Positions 30,518 to 40,856 of a DNA stretch of 64,000 bases are shown here, piece by piece. The DNA lies in assembly GCA_033816765.1 (NCBI GenBank), contig CM066295.1, forward strand, positions 2,170,001 through 2,234,000, given 5' to 3'. The notes under the pieces were generated by a model that saw only the letters and a program-made list of their open reading frames with translations, searched no databases and was not told the DNA's origin. Every line of letters begins with the position of its first letter. The stretch's first letter is position 1. The stretch comes from Nothopassalora personata. Lineage: Eukaryota; Ascomycota; Dothideomycetes; Mycosphaerellales; Mycosphaerellaceae. The translations under genes were made by a program, and so were the position numbers.

Positions 30518-31251
30518 ATGAAGACCTTCGGCCTCGTCCTCGCAGCTGGCCTCAGCTCCACGGCCGTCGCCCAAAGCGATGCAGCCTACCTCTCCTCCGT
30601 CGCGGCCTCCGTCTCCGCCCTCGTCGCATCGTTGTCCGCTGATGTCGTCTCTGCGACCTCCACCGCCGGCGCCGGCAGCCCAGCAGACTCTTCTCGCAAC
30701 AGTGCTGCCTTCGCCGCTGCAACCTCCGCAATGGTGAGCTCTCCCCAAATCCCTGCAAAATTTCCCTCGCAGAATAAGACAATACTAGCGCATCACGCTA
30801 TGGACCATTCTTACTAATCCTTCTTCGCGCATTCTAGGCCGCTCAGAGCTCCATAATCGACCAAGCCCTCAGCAGCGTCTACGCCGCACAGTCCGAGGCC
30901 TCCGCCGCGCTCGAGAGCATCACCGGCGCACAGGCAACCGCCACCGGCGCAGCGCGCTCATCGCTCGCCGCTGCTGGATCGTCCGCATCTGGCGTTCTCG
31001 CTTCGGGATCGGCTGTCGCTGGTGGTCTTACCTCGGCCGCTGCCTCTAGCGCATCTGGCCTGACGGCCTCGACGACTGGTACCGGATCTTCCCGCTCAAC
31101 AGGCTCTGCCACTGGCGCCCAAGGCTCTTCCACTGGCGCACAGGGCTCTTCCACTGGATCTTCTTCTGCCTTGGCTGCTGCTACTCACGCACCAATGATT
31201 GCCGCTGGTGCCGTTGGAGCTGTTGGTATGGCTGTTCTTGCTTACTTGTAA
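30518..31251 (+). CDS. Ser/Ala-rich secreted, probably GPI-anchored protein
   Basis: Two exons (30518-30733 and 30838-31251) give 209 aa; the intron has a TTACTAATCC branch site. A signal peptide (MKTFGLVLAAGLSSTAVA, cleavage after AVA or AVAQ) leads into a helical Ala/Ser region, then a Ser/Thr/Gly/Ala-rich stalk likely to be O-glycosylated. A short repeat (GAQGSSTGAQGSSTGSS) precedes a C-terminal hydrophobic segment (AAGAVGAVGMAVLAYL) ending with no charged tail. That end is typical of a GPI attachment signal, so cell wall or plasma membrane is the likely location. No catalytic domain is visible. Such proteins are common, poorly conserved components of fungal walls. Confidence 0.82.
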
Positions 31252-31820
31252 GCGTGAGGATGGAGAAGGGGAGAGATTGAGTGGTGATATAACGGATACT
31301 GGTGGTCTTTTGACGAAGGCATTTGTGCATGATTGGAAAAACTTGTACATCTACCAGGTGCAAAATGATTCGTCATGATTTGGCTTTATCAGGGTACTTT
31401 TGGTGGAGGAGTTCTCGCGAGGTGTTTGTGGGAGATGCTATCCGACTCTGGTTGTATACAGCCAGTGAGTGAGTGTATGTATGCGACAATTTGTGTAATG
31501 CGTTATTGACTGCCAACGAAAACTATTCACCTTGATACCTGCGCCTTGGAATGTGTGAGCTGCAGTTGCACTTTTTTAATTCGTGGCCAGACGACCAGGG
31601 AGCATCCAATGTCTCACGCTACACGCTGACAGGACTTCTCCCACCCAATGGCTCTCGGCAGCCCAGGCCTCCGCCTATGTGAGAACTCGGCTGGTCTCCA
31701 GTCGCTACCATGCGCGACACCGCACCGCATCGCATCGACTGCTTCAGTTCTAAAGCGCGCCTCCTCGCGACGACATCCCACAGTACTCCGCGTACTTCAC
31801 GCGAGGTCAGATTGCTGTCG
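31252..31820. other. Intergenic stretch
   Basis: Convergent 3' flanks of the secreted protein gene and the hypothetical gene on the minus strand. No further feature was seen. Confidence 0.35.
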
Positions 31821-32741
31821 CTACTTCGATGCGGCTGACCGCTCTTCGTGTAACAGCCCTTGACCCTGAGACAACACGAATGACGCGCTCCCCTGGACCT
31901 ACTACCAATACATCAACTTGGAACCCACACCGTCAAAGCGTGACAAATGTACTTACTTCACAGCTCTCTCTCTCAGCATGGCTACAAGCTCTGCGCGGGT
32001 CTTTCTTCCACTCCTCCACGGCTCTCTGCTGATCTGGTCTTAGGATCACATTGATGGAGACAGCGTTGTGCCTGATAGAAATTTCTCTCTTCAGCAGATA
32101 ACATTGAAATGCAATGACTTCGTCAATCCCATTCATGACCTGGTCCCAGACGTCATCGCCATCGTCGCAGGACCATGGGTCAGTGTTGAAGCGAAGGTGC
32201 TCGAGAAGCTGGTGGTGGTGGTCTTCCGTCAAGGATCCGAGCTACATGACAGACGGTGGGCCCGGGACTTTAGAGGTCAGATCCCATAATGGCTCTTCAC
32301 TGCTTTGCGTGGAGGCCGGCTCAAACTCAGGCATGTACCGCAGGTCTTCATCGCTGACTTTCAAGACCTTACCGCCGCCGTAGTAGCGCTCCGTAGCTTC
32401 CTTCCTGCTGCTTCTGTTGATTGAAGTGCAGGTGGTGGACGGTGATGCTGGTTGACCGTCACAACACCTGTTGGCGTCTCCAGGACGAAGACAAGGATGC
32501 GATTAGAAAGCTCTGTTGGTAGTGCTTGTACCCGGGTGGCAAGCTGCTCGGATGCGTTCAGGGTGACGCTGACTGTATTTGGAATTTGGTATTGTGATTG
32601 GAGTCGGTTGTCAGTGCTATTGTAGGTCAGAAGGCGGTGTTGCGTGGTTAGCGGCGTTGTGATTTCCAGAGCGTAGTGGTTTTGGGGTGTAACGACAAAT
32701 AAGAAAAAGGCAGGCGCGATGGGCGTTTGTTCATGAAGCAT
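31821..32741 (-). CDS. Hypothetical protein with an F-box-like segment
   Basis: Three exons, 32373-32741, 31957-32241 and 31821-31865, all join in phase 0 to 232 aa. The donors are GTAAGG and GTAAGT, and the acceptors are ATGTAG and CTCAG. I do not recognise the family. Near residues 70-90 the sequence LPTELSNRILVFVLETP resembles the start of fungal F-box-like proteins. The second exon is acidic and hydrophilic (WSCDDGDDVWDQVMNG) and ends in a charged helix. The third exon is short, so the end is the least certain part. The start may also be further upstream: a spliced extension from an open frame at 32731-32937 is possible. Confidence 0.5.
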
Positions 32742-33000
32742 GGGCAGCTCGCTTACACATGCGAGAATCTAAACCTACGGCAGGCGCAGCACCAGGAACG
32801 AGTAAGGTAGTTATAACACAGGAAGAGTTTAGGATGAGCGAGGTTAAACTACCTAGATGCTCCACATACAGCTGCAGTTCTGTTCTGCAGCATTTCCATT
32901 CCCTGGAGAGCTTCACGCTTTCGCCGTACGCCGTCATTCGGCGGCAGCTATTCTTCTCGAGTAGACAAGGTCCACGAGATCTCCAGTAGGCGAATCCATT

Positions 33001-34862
33001 CTATGTCGCCTTATTGCGCTTGCGACCTCCACCTTTCTTCTTCTTTGGCGGCTCGACGAGATCTGGGACAGGGCCCTCGACCTCCGGAGTGCCATTGCTG
33101 GTACCATCGACCTTTGTTACGGCTTTGCTATCCGCTCCTGCCACGAAAGGAGAGCCGGTGCCCATGAACGCGACACTGGCATTACCACCGAAGGCCACAG
33201 GCTCGAGAGGTGACTGCGCTGGAAGACCGAGACCAGCTTCCTCCGAAAGCATCTGCGCCAGATTCCGCTCGAGCTGTTCATCCGCTGTGGTTGCTTGCTC
33301 TGTGTGAGCATTCTGGTCACCATACATGTTGGCAGCTGGCAACATTCCTCCAGCGCTGTGGCTATTGTCCATGCCCCCTGGCATCATGCCTGATCCTTGG
33401 TCGTTGACCAGAAAAGCGGACTGAGCATGCTCACTAGACTTATCCAGCCTGCCATTCAAGACAGTGTTAGCAATGCTTCAGAATCATGTGATTGCACTTC
33501 AGCATCAGCTGCTGAGCAAAGAATGACACGAAAGCCAGTACGTACCAGTCGATTTGGTTGATGCCGCCCTGGTAGCTACGTGGAGTGTGATCAAACTGTG
33601 GAAGCTCGCCCATCATGGCCTGGTCGGTAGCTATGATATGATCCTGCATCTTCTTCCGACCATTTCCCACACGGATTGTATCTTGCTCTTCCCGCGGCAC
33701 AAGGTGGCCGACGCTTGGCTCATAGACAAGATCCTGTAAGAAGAAGTCAGAACTGGGTGCTGTAAACAACCCGAGTTGCCCTACCATGCCGCTTGGGAGC
33801 TCGCTCACACTGCCAGCTACAGCAGGCTGAACGCCTGCCCCTGTGGGATTACCATGCTCATCAAAATGCTTGCACTTCATGTGACGCTTCTTGCAAGATA
33901 CGCAACGCGTCACGCTGCGGCGGGGCTTTGGCGTGGACTTCTTCTTCCCTGATGAGGTGGGTTGCGCTTCGACATGGCCGGGTGCGGGTGACTTGCTGGC
34001 GCTACCAGAGCGTGGCTCTTGCTCATCTTGTACCACTGCCAGCTCGCCACGCTCGAACCTATCGTGCATGGTCTGATAGACACCAGATGCAGTCTGCTCA
34101 AAGCTGGTGGTGACGTGAGGATCGGTGGCGGATGCAGGGGTGGGAAGCATGGTTGGTGAGCCTTGGCCGTGCTGCTGCTGGTGAGAGTCACGGCGACCGA
34201 CCATCTCGCCGCTGGGGCGGTCAGTACCGTCGTCACCACCGTATTGCTGCGGAACGTGCGCTGTGGCGTGTTGAATGAGACCGGTCATGGTTTGGAGTGG
34301 TGGCAACACTGGGCGAGCGAAGTATTGCAGCACATCGGCTTCGCTGTAGTCGCGGCGCAACTGAAAGGCCTCTCTGACCGCATAGAGTTTGATATCTCGC
34401 AGGAGCTGCGGATGTACTTGCTGGACCTCAGTCGCTGGAGCAAGGCGTGGCTGCACGAGGTCGCGGCCGCCATCTTGGCCGCGCTGGCGCTTCGCACCCA
34501 CTTGCTCGTCAGTCCTGGCGCGAGGCTCCGGATCAGTGGGGCAGAAGAAAACCATGTGGCCATATTGCTGGCAGCGCACGCAGAGCTGCAGCTCCTTCTC
34601 GCATGGGTCTGGAAGGTGCCAGGAGTCGCAGTTGTGGCATAGCATGAAGTACTCGAAAGGGGGTCAGCTATGCTAGGCGCCATGATCGAAGGGTCATGCG
34701 ACTTACGCTGTACTTCTCATCGAGCTGGTGAACGCTGCGCGGGCAAAAGTTGTACGTGTGGCCGTAGGAGCGGCAGATGATGCACTCCTGGAGATCCTTC
34801 CTGCACTTGATGGCTTGCGCGCCGAGATGGCAGTCACCGCAGTTGTGGCACAGGTCCGACAT
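33001..34862 (-). CDS. Protein with duplicated CCHC zinc-knuckle module
   Basis: Three exons (34707-34862, 33546-34651, 33001-33448) give 569 aa, with introns of 55 and 97 bases. The first acceptor is TTCGAG at 34652; the earlier AG choices leave a stop in frame. The N-terminus holds two similar modules, residues 4-40 and 56-89. Each has LCHNC, then HL, a further Cys, and a knuckle C-x2-C-x4-H-x4-C (C27-C30-H35-C40 and C76-C79-H84-C89) containing YGH. CCHC knuckles bind RNA or single-stranded DNA. A third Cys cluster (CVSCKKRHMKC) follows a Lys-rich stretch near 285. The rest is Gln/Pro/Ser/Gly-rich, ending in a Lys-rich tail resembling a nuclear localisation signal. No retroviral domains are present, so this is a host gene. 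I do not recognise a named orthologue. Confidence 0.78.
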
Positions 34863-35451
34863 GGTCGTTCGCTGCCTGCTGGCAAACGGCTGTCGATAGA
34901 GTTTGTGTGTGCGCCGGCGCGTTGACTGCGGCGGATGTGTTGAAAGCGAGAATGAAGAGTGAGGGGCGGTGCGTTGTTGAAGGAAAGCCGTTGGAGCGCG
35001 TTTCAGACTCGCGTCACATAGGCAACAGACTGAGAGAGCAACTTCACTTCACACGAACAATAGGAGAGTTAGACGCTATACTTCTCTTGAGCCCTTCACT
35101 GTATAGCCGTCTGAAGGAATTCTTATATCTCCATCGATTTGCCGTAGGCCGGTGCGTCCCTGCGAGATCGGTCTCGCCCGCCTCCTGAACAATCTTGCAT
35201 CGTGGAGGAAAATGCCTTGAGCATTGCCTCCCTCGGGCGTCTCTCTTGTATTCAACAACAGCCCTGTGGAGGACTCATGTCCACGAATGACTGCGATCTG
35301 ACCCATTTCCCCAAGTCAGCAGTGACATGCTACCACTGTTTCGATGTATCGTCGGGGACCCACATGCACGCTGGGCTTATACCCAAGATTGCTTCAAGCG
35401 TAAATCCGTGCACCATTGAGTGCCTTCGAGTCTCTCTTATGGCTTCCACGC
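34863..35451. other. Intergenic stretch
   Basis: Upstream of the zinc-knuckle gene and downstream of the cyclophilin gene, both minus strand. No exon, RNA gene or repeat was seen. Confidence 0.35.
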
Positions 35452-35943
35452 TCATCGCTCATCAGCCAAGGGGTTCGCGTGCATCTGGACACTCTCGATC
35501 TTGATCGGCTCTTTTGGCCTGTTCTTCTTGTCCACTTGGGTCTCCTCAATCTTGTCGAGTACATCCCATCCTTCCAGTACCCTGCCAAACACTGTGTTCT
35601 TGCCGTCGAGATGTGGCGCTGCAGCGAGCGTGATGAAGAACTGGCTACCATTCGTGCCTGGTCCCTTGTTTGCACTGCTCACAATGCCTCGTGCATGATG
35701 CTTGAGAGATGGCTTGATCTCATCCTCGAACAAATCTCCATACACCGAGCTCGACTCTTTCGTGCTGCCTGCTGCAGGGCTCCCTCCTTGCACCATAAAG
35801 TTGGGAATCAAGCGATGGAATGGCGAGCCATCATATCCTCCACTTGCGCACAACGCCAGGAAGTTGTACGTTGTCTTCGGACATGCCTGGCAGAACAGCT
35901 CGAGCTTGATGTCGCCGAGGTTGGTATGTAGCGTGACGGACAT
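35452..35943 (-). CDS. cyp10: Peptidyl-prolyl cis-trans isomerase, PPIL3 type (cyp10)
   Basis: A single-exon cyclophilin of 163 aa that starts directly at the fold (MSVTLHTNLGDIKLELF), with no signal or extra domain. This fits the PPIL3/Cyp10 group, which is associated with spliceosomes in animals. Active-site residues are present: FHRLIP with the catalytic Arg, FMVQGG, GTNGSQFFIT, and HLDGKNTVFGRV. The position usually Trp in cyclosporin-sensitive cyclophilins is His in HLDGKN, as in many PPIL-type members. It stands divergent from the arrestin-like gene. Confidence 0.93.
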   Translation of the reverse strand: MSVTLHTNLGDIKLELFCQACPKTTYNFLALCASGGYDGSPFHRLIPNFMVQGGSPAAGSTKESSSVYGDLFEDEIKPSLKHHARGIVSSANKGPGTNGSQFFITLAAAPHLDGKNTVFGRVLEGWDVLDKIEETQVDKKNRPKEPIKIESVQMHANPLADER

Positions 35944-36702
35944 GGCCGGACGGAATCTGCGAAATTGTCACACCACGTTCGCGCCTACCTCTTCCTCTAG
36001 ACGTGAGGAGACACGGCTCGCCCAGCACCTCGATCCTGCGTGAGACGGGACTTCGTCCGTCAGAATCCCCACAGCTCGGTGTCGCAATGCACGATGCAGT
36101 CACAGTCAGCCGGCGCCGCGGAGTCGAGGAGAGATGATGCCTGGTGACCGACGTGGCAGGACTCGAGTACGTAGTCAGGACGTGAAGACAAGGTTCTTGG
36201 CGAAGCGGCTTCAGCTGCTCCTTCCCTACGCCGACCTCCGCCAAAACCTGGGACCTACCCAGCCTTACACACCTGTGCACCAACACTCGAGGCCGTTCAC
36301 TGTCTACCTGCCAGCATCCAACATTCTCACGAGTGCCGGCTATCCATATCCTGCCACATCCCAAGCCCACTGTCATGCTTGCACCCTCCGTCTGCATGCT
36401 TTGACGTCTAGCGATCCTCGCTGCCCCTCGCATCACACTCGACCCTGCCTTGCCATACACGAAGCCTACCACACTATCTGCTTGCGCTGGTCCGCATAGT
36501 ACGACAGCCGCCCACGTTCGACTTCAGCACACCGGAACATGGTATCGTTTGGCTAGTGTGGCGCCACACCAATCGTAGCACAACCCGTTGTGGTGGATGC
36601 GGCGCAACCACAGCTGGACCAGGCTGGCGGCTCTGGATGGAGTAGTCTCTATGCGGCAACAAACATCATACACAACACGCGTAGGCGCGCATTCCAAAAG
36701 AT
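35944..36702. other. Divergent promoter region, cyp10 / arrestin-like gene
   Basis: About 760 bases between divergent start codons. Open frames here on both strands lack family sequence. No specific regulatory site was identified. Confidence 0.35.
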
Positions 36703-38038
36703 ATGGCCGCGATGGTGCGGGTGACGGGTCCGCCCAACAGCAACTTTCTAGTGGGCTATCCGGGCATATCGGCGACATTAGTAAGTGAAGACAGCAGGAG
36801 AGAGAGATGGCAAGAGGGTCTTTCTATAGGCTGTTATGCTGACCAAGTCGTCCAAACAGCCACGGATAGAAGGCAAGGTTGAGATTCGACCCGCAATAGG
36901 GTACACAGCGCCTGTCAACGTCTCCCTCGTCACCGTTTCGTTACAACGTCGCGAATCGATACTCGCCAATGCGGATTCGGTACTTCGGTCTGCAGTATCA
37001 TCGTCGCGGAAGGAGATTACAGACATAGTGGGCAAAGAGATGCTACTATTTCGATGTCCGCCCGGGAAGGAGTTCGAATCAGTCATGTGCATGGACCTAC
37101 CGTTCGTCATATTCATACCCTACGGCAGAGGCGGGGAGGAGATTGCGAGGAGGGTACCACCTGCATCGCTACAACTGGACAAACGTGCAGCGGAGACATA
37201 TTATGAGATCGTGGTTACAGTGCAGCAAGGTCACCAGGAGCAGAGGAAATACCCATTCCCGGTACCAATCTCACGATATGACACTCTCAGCACATTCGGC
37301 ATGTACAACAGACCGGAAAGTGCAGAACAAGTCGCAGACCATCTCGTGACATTGGGCATAAGCTTACCCAGGTGGAGCTATGGACCGCTCGATCCTGTGT
37401 CGGTATACATCAAGCTGAGTCCTAACCCAGACTGGCTAAGCAAGGCGAAACGAGTCACGATACAAAGCATCACGGTCGGTATAGATGAGGAGATCATCTT
37501 CAACCCCGAAGGCGACGAGCCGAGCAGGAAAGTCAAGACCTTGGCGAAGCATCAGCAGTCTGTTGGCGTGAAGATGCCGGAAGCTGGGTACTTCACGAAT
37601 CTAGGTCTGTTATTTCCGGCGCGCGAGCTGAGAGACAACGAAGGTGTATTGCCACGACCGAAGAAAGAGTATCCGATGTACGCTGTGAGCGGCTTCACGA
37701 CAACTGGCACGCTGTACAAGATTGAGTACTACCTTACAGTCAGGGTGAGTGGGTTCTGTTGCATACTATCCACGGGCTTGCTAATATCGCAACAGGCCAA
37801 GCTATCGTCAGCACGAGACATTCTTCTACGCCAACCGATCGTGGTTTGTCCATTCGATCATGCTGGATGCAAGGAAGAAATGGAGGCCATCGAGCAAGCA
37901 GCAAAAGATGCAGCTCACATATCGGCTGACAATCCGATGCTACCGGCTGCGATGATCATCAAGGCAAACGATCCTAATGGTCTGCGTGCGTTGGGCATAT
38001 GTATGCAACAAGGACAACGGAAGCCGTTGATTGAGTGA
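36703..38038 (+). CDS. Arrestin-like protein
   Basis: Three exons (36703-36780, 36830-37744, 37796-38038) give 411 aa. The first exon of 26 aa ends FLVGYPGISATL before a clean GTAAGT, and the second continues to PRIEGKVEIRP, the first strand of an arrestin N-domain. Fungal arrestin-related proteins link cargo or receptors to ubiquitin ligases or act in pH and nutrient sensing. The arrestin C-domain-like half contains the SVYIKLSP strand and the TTTGTLYKIEYYLTVR strand. The second intron (37745-37795) is 51 bases, a multiple of three with no in-frame stop, and reads as 17 residues if retained; its GTGAGT, GCTAAT and AACAG signals show it is an intron. No PPxY motif was seen, unlike classical Rsp5 adaptors. 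The second ATG (36712) is an alternative start. Confidence 0.75.
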
Positions 38039-39238
38039 GAGACGATTGTCTTTAATCGCCCGCAAGGTTGTATGGATCGCATGTGAATTGGCATATGGTT
38101 GACCAAATAAAGGATCTCTACGAACCATGGGCCGGACATTTGGAGAAACGGCTCCCGTGGAATACTATGGCACCCCGCCTTCACAATCACTGGGCACATA
38201 GCTAGTTCTCATCGCCGACCGAGCTACGAAGCGTAACGCAGCATGTCCATCACATACCACGCGGTTGCAGCAGGTGCTGTCCCAGTCAGCGTATATAGCA
38301 ACGCATGGAATTGGCAGCACGAACCGGCAGCGCACGACGCTACGACCAACCATGAGACACATGATACTGGGGCGCGCCAGCGAAGCGAACTCGTCACACT
38401 ATTGCGGTTAATTAGGCGTTCTTTTGGTTGACTATCGCGGAGGACATTGAGGTCTGGATACCCATTTTTTTTTGTTGCTGAACTATCGAGTATGTAATGG
38501 GGGCTCTCTGGACATGGGTCATGGGACCCTGGAAGCATCCCGACGATGTGGCACAGTTCGCCTCTGGCGTTCACGGCGGCTCCACCTCATGCATGGCGTG
38601 CGCGCGGAGCACCGCGCGTTTATCGACGTTGAGCTCGAGCCCCAATACTTTGTATATTGTTGCAATGATGAGAAAATTGCACTCTTTCCAGTCCAACTTG
38701 GACCTCTCCTTCCTTGGATCTCGTAAGCACGGTTGAAGTGCAGCCGCAGCTGCATAGCTCATATATGGATACCCACGCATCACGCCTACCGCTGCACGGT
38801 CCCGGCTCCGCAAAAATTGCGCTGTGCTACTCCAGTGGAGATCTCCAATGATCGGGAGGAGGGAGGACGGGCCGAATTGGTTGCAACAGTAGCAGCAACA
38901 GTACACTCCACTTCATTCTTGCAGATATATAGAGACGCGCGAGAACGCCTCGCCTATGATTGTTTTCGGCATGAATCGGCACGCTGCCGTAGGATTTGAG
39001 GCTCGGACCACGTGCTGTTGGTTGCACAAGTGTGGGTATGGTGGTTAGGCACGCTGGGGCACGCGACCTTGTTGTTCATATGTGGGCTGGAGCCGCGCGT
39101 GATTTGGGAGAGTGGGTGGTTTGGTTGCATTTTGGAGTTGTGTGTCCAGTTCATTCAAAGGTGTGCTTTCGAGATTCACGAGCTTGCCCAAAGGGAGTAG
39201 TGTTTTGAGCACGGCTTCACGACAGCAGAGAGGAAGGA
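38039..39238. other. Long intergenic stretch
   Basis: About 1.2 kb between the arrestin-like gene and the tail-anchored protein gene. A T-run lies at about 38465-38474. Frames on both strands are short and composition-driven. Nothing else is supported. Confidence 0.35.
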
Positions 39239-40063
39239 ATGGAGAATACTGTCAGTGGCGACCAGAACACAATCATCACCACTGGCATTGCAGCAGCCAT
39301 GAGACATACTCGCGACATGATCGAGGTCCAATATGGCGACAGATCTGCCGTACTCGGGAGCTTCCTCGACTTCATGGCGAACCCAAGTATGCTTTCAAAA
39401 ACGCCCAAAAGCAAGCGATCACTACGCAGTCTCTTCTCAGGCTGGTCATCATCCTCTAGCGAAAGCAGCGAAAGCCATGAAGGGGACCACCATACCGAAG
39501 ATCAAGAACAGCACCCGAAGCAGCATCAGAATAAGCATCAGACCCAGCATCCTGAAGATCACAATCGGGGTTGGAAGCATACCCACGACGACGATCGCCA
39601 CCGGCCAGCCAGCAGGCAATCCCATGACCTCGAAGTTGATCCTTTCGCAGCTGAATGTGCCGCCGCTCCACGCCGCCACAACCATGCGATGTTCTCCCGG
39701 TCCGAGAGGCGGAAGCTTCAAAGGATCCATACTTGGGCCGAAGACGTCGAGGCACAGACTATGCGGCGGCCACTTCTTCTGGGCAAAGACCAGCCAATGC
39801 CCAGATACATGACATTCGACGCTCGAGACCGGCAATGGGTATTTCGACGAACGTACTCAGATCCTGGCAGCGAACAGTCGAGCAGTTTCAACAGCATGCT
39901 GGCACGGTTTGGCGTGCGGCGGTCTGAACGGAGCAGCCAGAGAGAGCCGATCGGATGGTGGTGGCCTTGGGTCATTGTGGCGTTGTTAGTCTTGGTTGTG
40001 ATTGCGTTCAGCGTGTATGAGATCAGCCAGCAGCCTTTCAGAGATGGGCCAGATGTGGCATGA
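39239..40063 (+). CDS. Hypothetical tail-anchored protein, His-rich
   Basis: A single-exon frame of 274 aa without recognised homology. Residues 1-60 are mixed and helical, residues 66-80 form a Ser-rich block, and residues 80-125 are strikingly rich in His, Gln, Asp and Glu (DHHTEDQEQHPKQHQNKH), a composition that could bind metal ions. A Ser/Arg-rich region follows, and one strong hydrophobic segment sits near 240-262 (WWWPWVIVALLVLVVIAF) with a 13-residue polar tail. There is no signal peptide, so post-translational tail anchoring with the bulk in the cytosol is the simplest reading. The long open frame with an initiator ATG supports a real gene. Confidence 0.65.
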   Translation: MENTVSGDQNTIITTGIAAAMRHTRDMIEVQYGDRSAVLGSFLDFMANPSMLSKTPKSKRSLRSLFSGWSSSSSESSESHEGDHHTEDQEQHPKQHQNKHQTQHPEDHNRGWKHTHDDDRHRPASRQSHDLEVDPFAAECAAAPRRHNHAMFSRSERRKLQRIHTWAEDVEAQTMRRPLLLGKDQPMPRYMTFDARDRQWVFRRTYSDPGSEQSSSFNSMLARFGVRRSERSSQREPIGWWWPWVIVALLVLVVIAFSVYEISQQPFRDGPDVA

Positions 40064-40856
40064 TGCAGAATCCTCGATCGAAGAGCGCCACAGGCCTGGA
40101 AGATGACATAGCATTCATGAGTATAGAGGGATGAAGGAAGTTGGAGATGCTTGTAAGATAGACATGGCTTGATGAGTGTACGCCTCGTTCGATGGAGAAA
40201 TGATACAGACTTTACCCGTGCTTCGACCTCGAATCTCACCGTGCCGTGCGAATGCGCTAGTTCTAGTCGGCCCCAAGTATGCAGACTGGACGTCCGACCA
40301 TGGTGGCGATTGGCTTCGGGATCAAGCCTGAGCGCGCGAGCCTGTCGTGTCAGGAGGAAAAGTGCAGTGCCGCCGCGCGGAGCCGTCGGACCCCTGCTGC
40401 GGCTTGGTAATCAGCAGGGGAGCCGGAGGTGCTGCACGACCCAGCAACTTCGAGGCTCGCTGAGTCCGTGTTGATGAGGGAGCCAACGACAATTTGTCGC
40501 AGCAGCAGTGGAAGCATATCAGGACATCGTCAATCGTCTAAGCAATATTGACGGAGAAGCGTGCTGAATTTAGCTCGGTCCGCCCGCTTCGGCAACTGGG
40601 CCAGAGCACCGAGCGAGCACCCACGTTGTGCTCCCTTCCTTCCTCACCATTTACCTGCAGAATCGCGGGCAAGCAATTGTGCTGCTGTGCTTGCGAGCTC
40701 ACATCTTCGCCTTACCAATCACGCCAATCTATCACCTCGAGACTCGACGCACCGCATCACCCGCACGACATCCACAACACGACACACATCGCCCTGGCTT
40801 GTCGACGGTGGTAGCGGCGGTATCGCCCGCCCACGGCGAAGCGCATCAACGACAGC
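40064..40856. other. Upstream region and leader of the NRC-2-like kinase gene
   Basis: About 790 bases. The right third (about 40620-40850) is rich in C and A and looks like a 5' leader. No supported exon or RNA gene. Confidence 0.35.

Noticed and set aside
32731..32937. 68-codon minus-strand frame before the hypothetical gene at 31821-32741
   Set aside because: It could be a 5' exon but has no family signal; no splice choice could be preferred, so it was not called separately.
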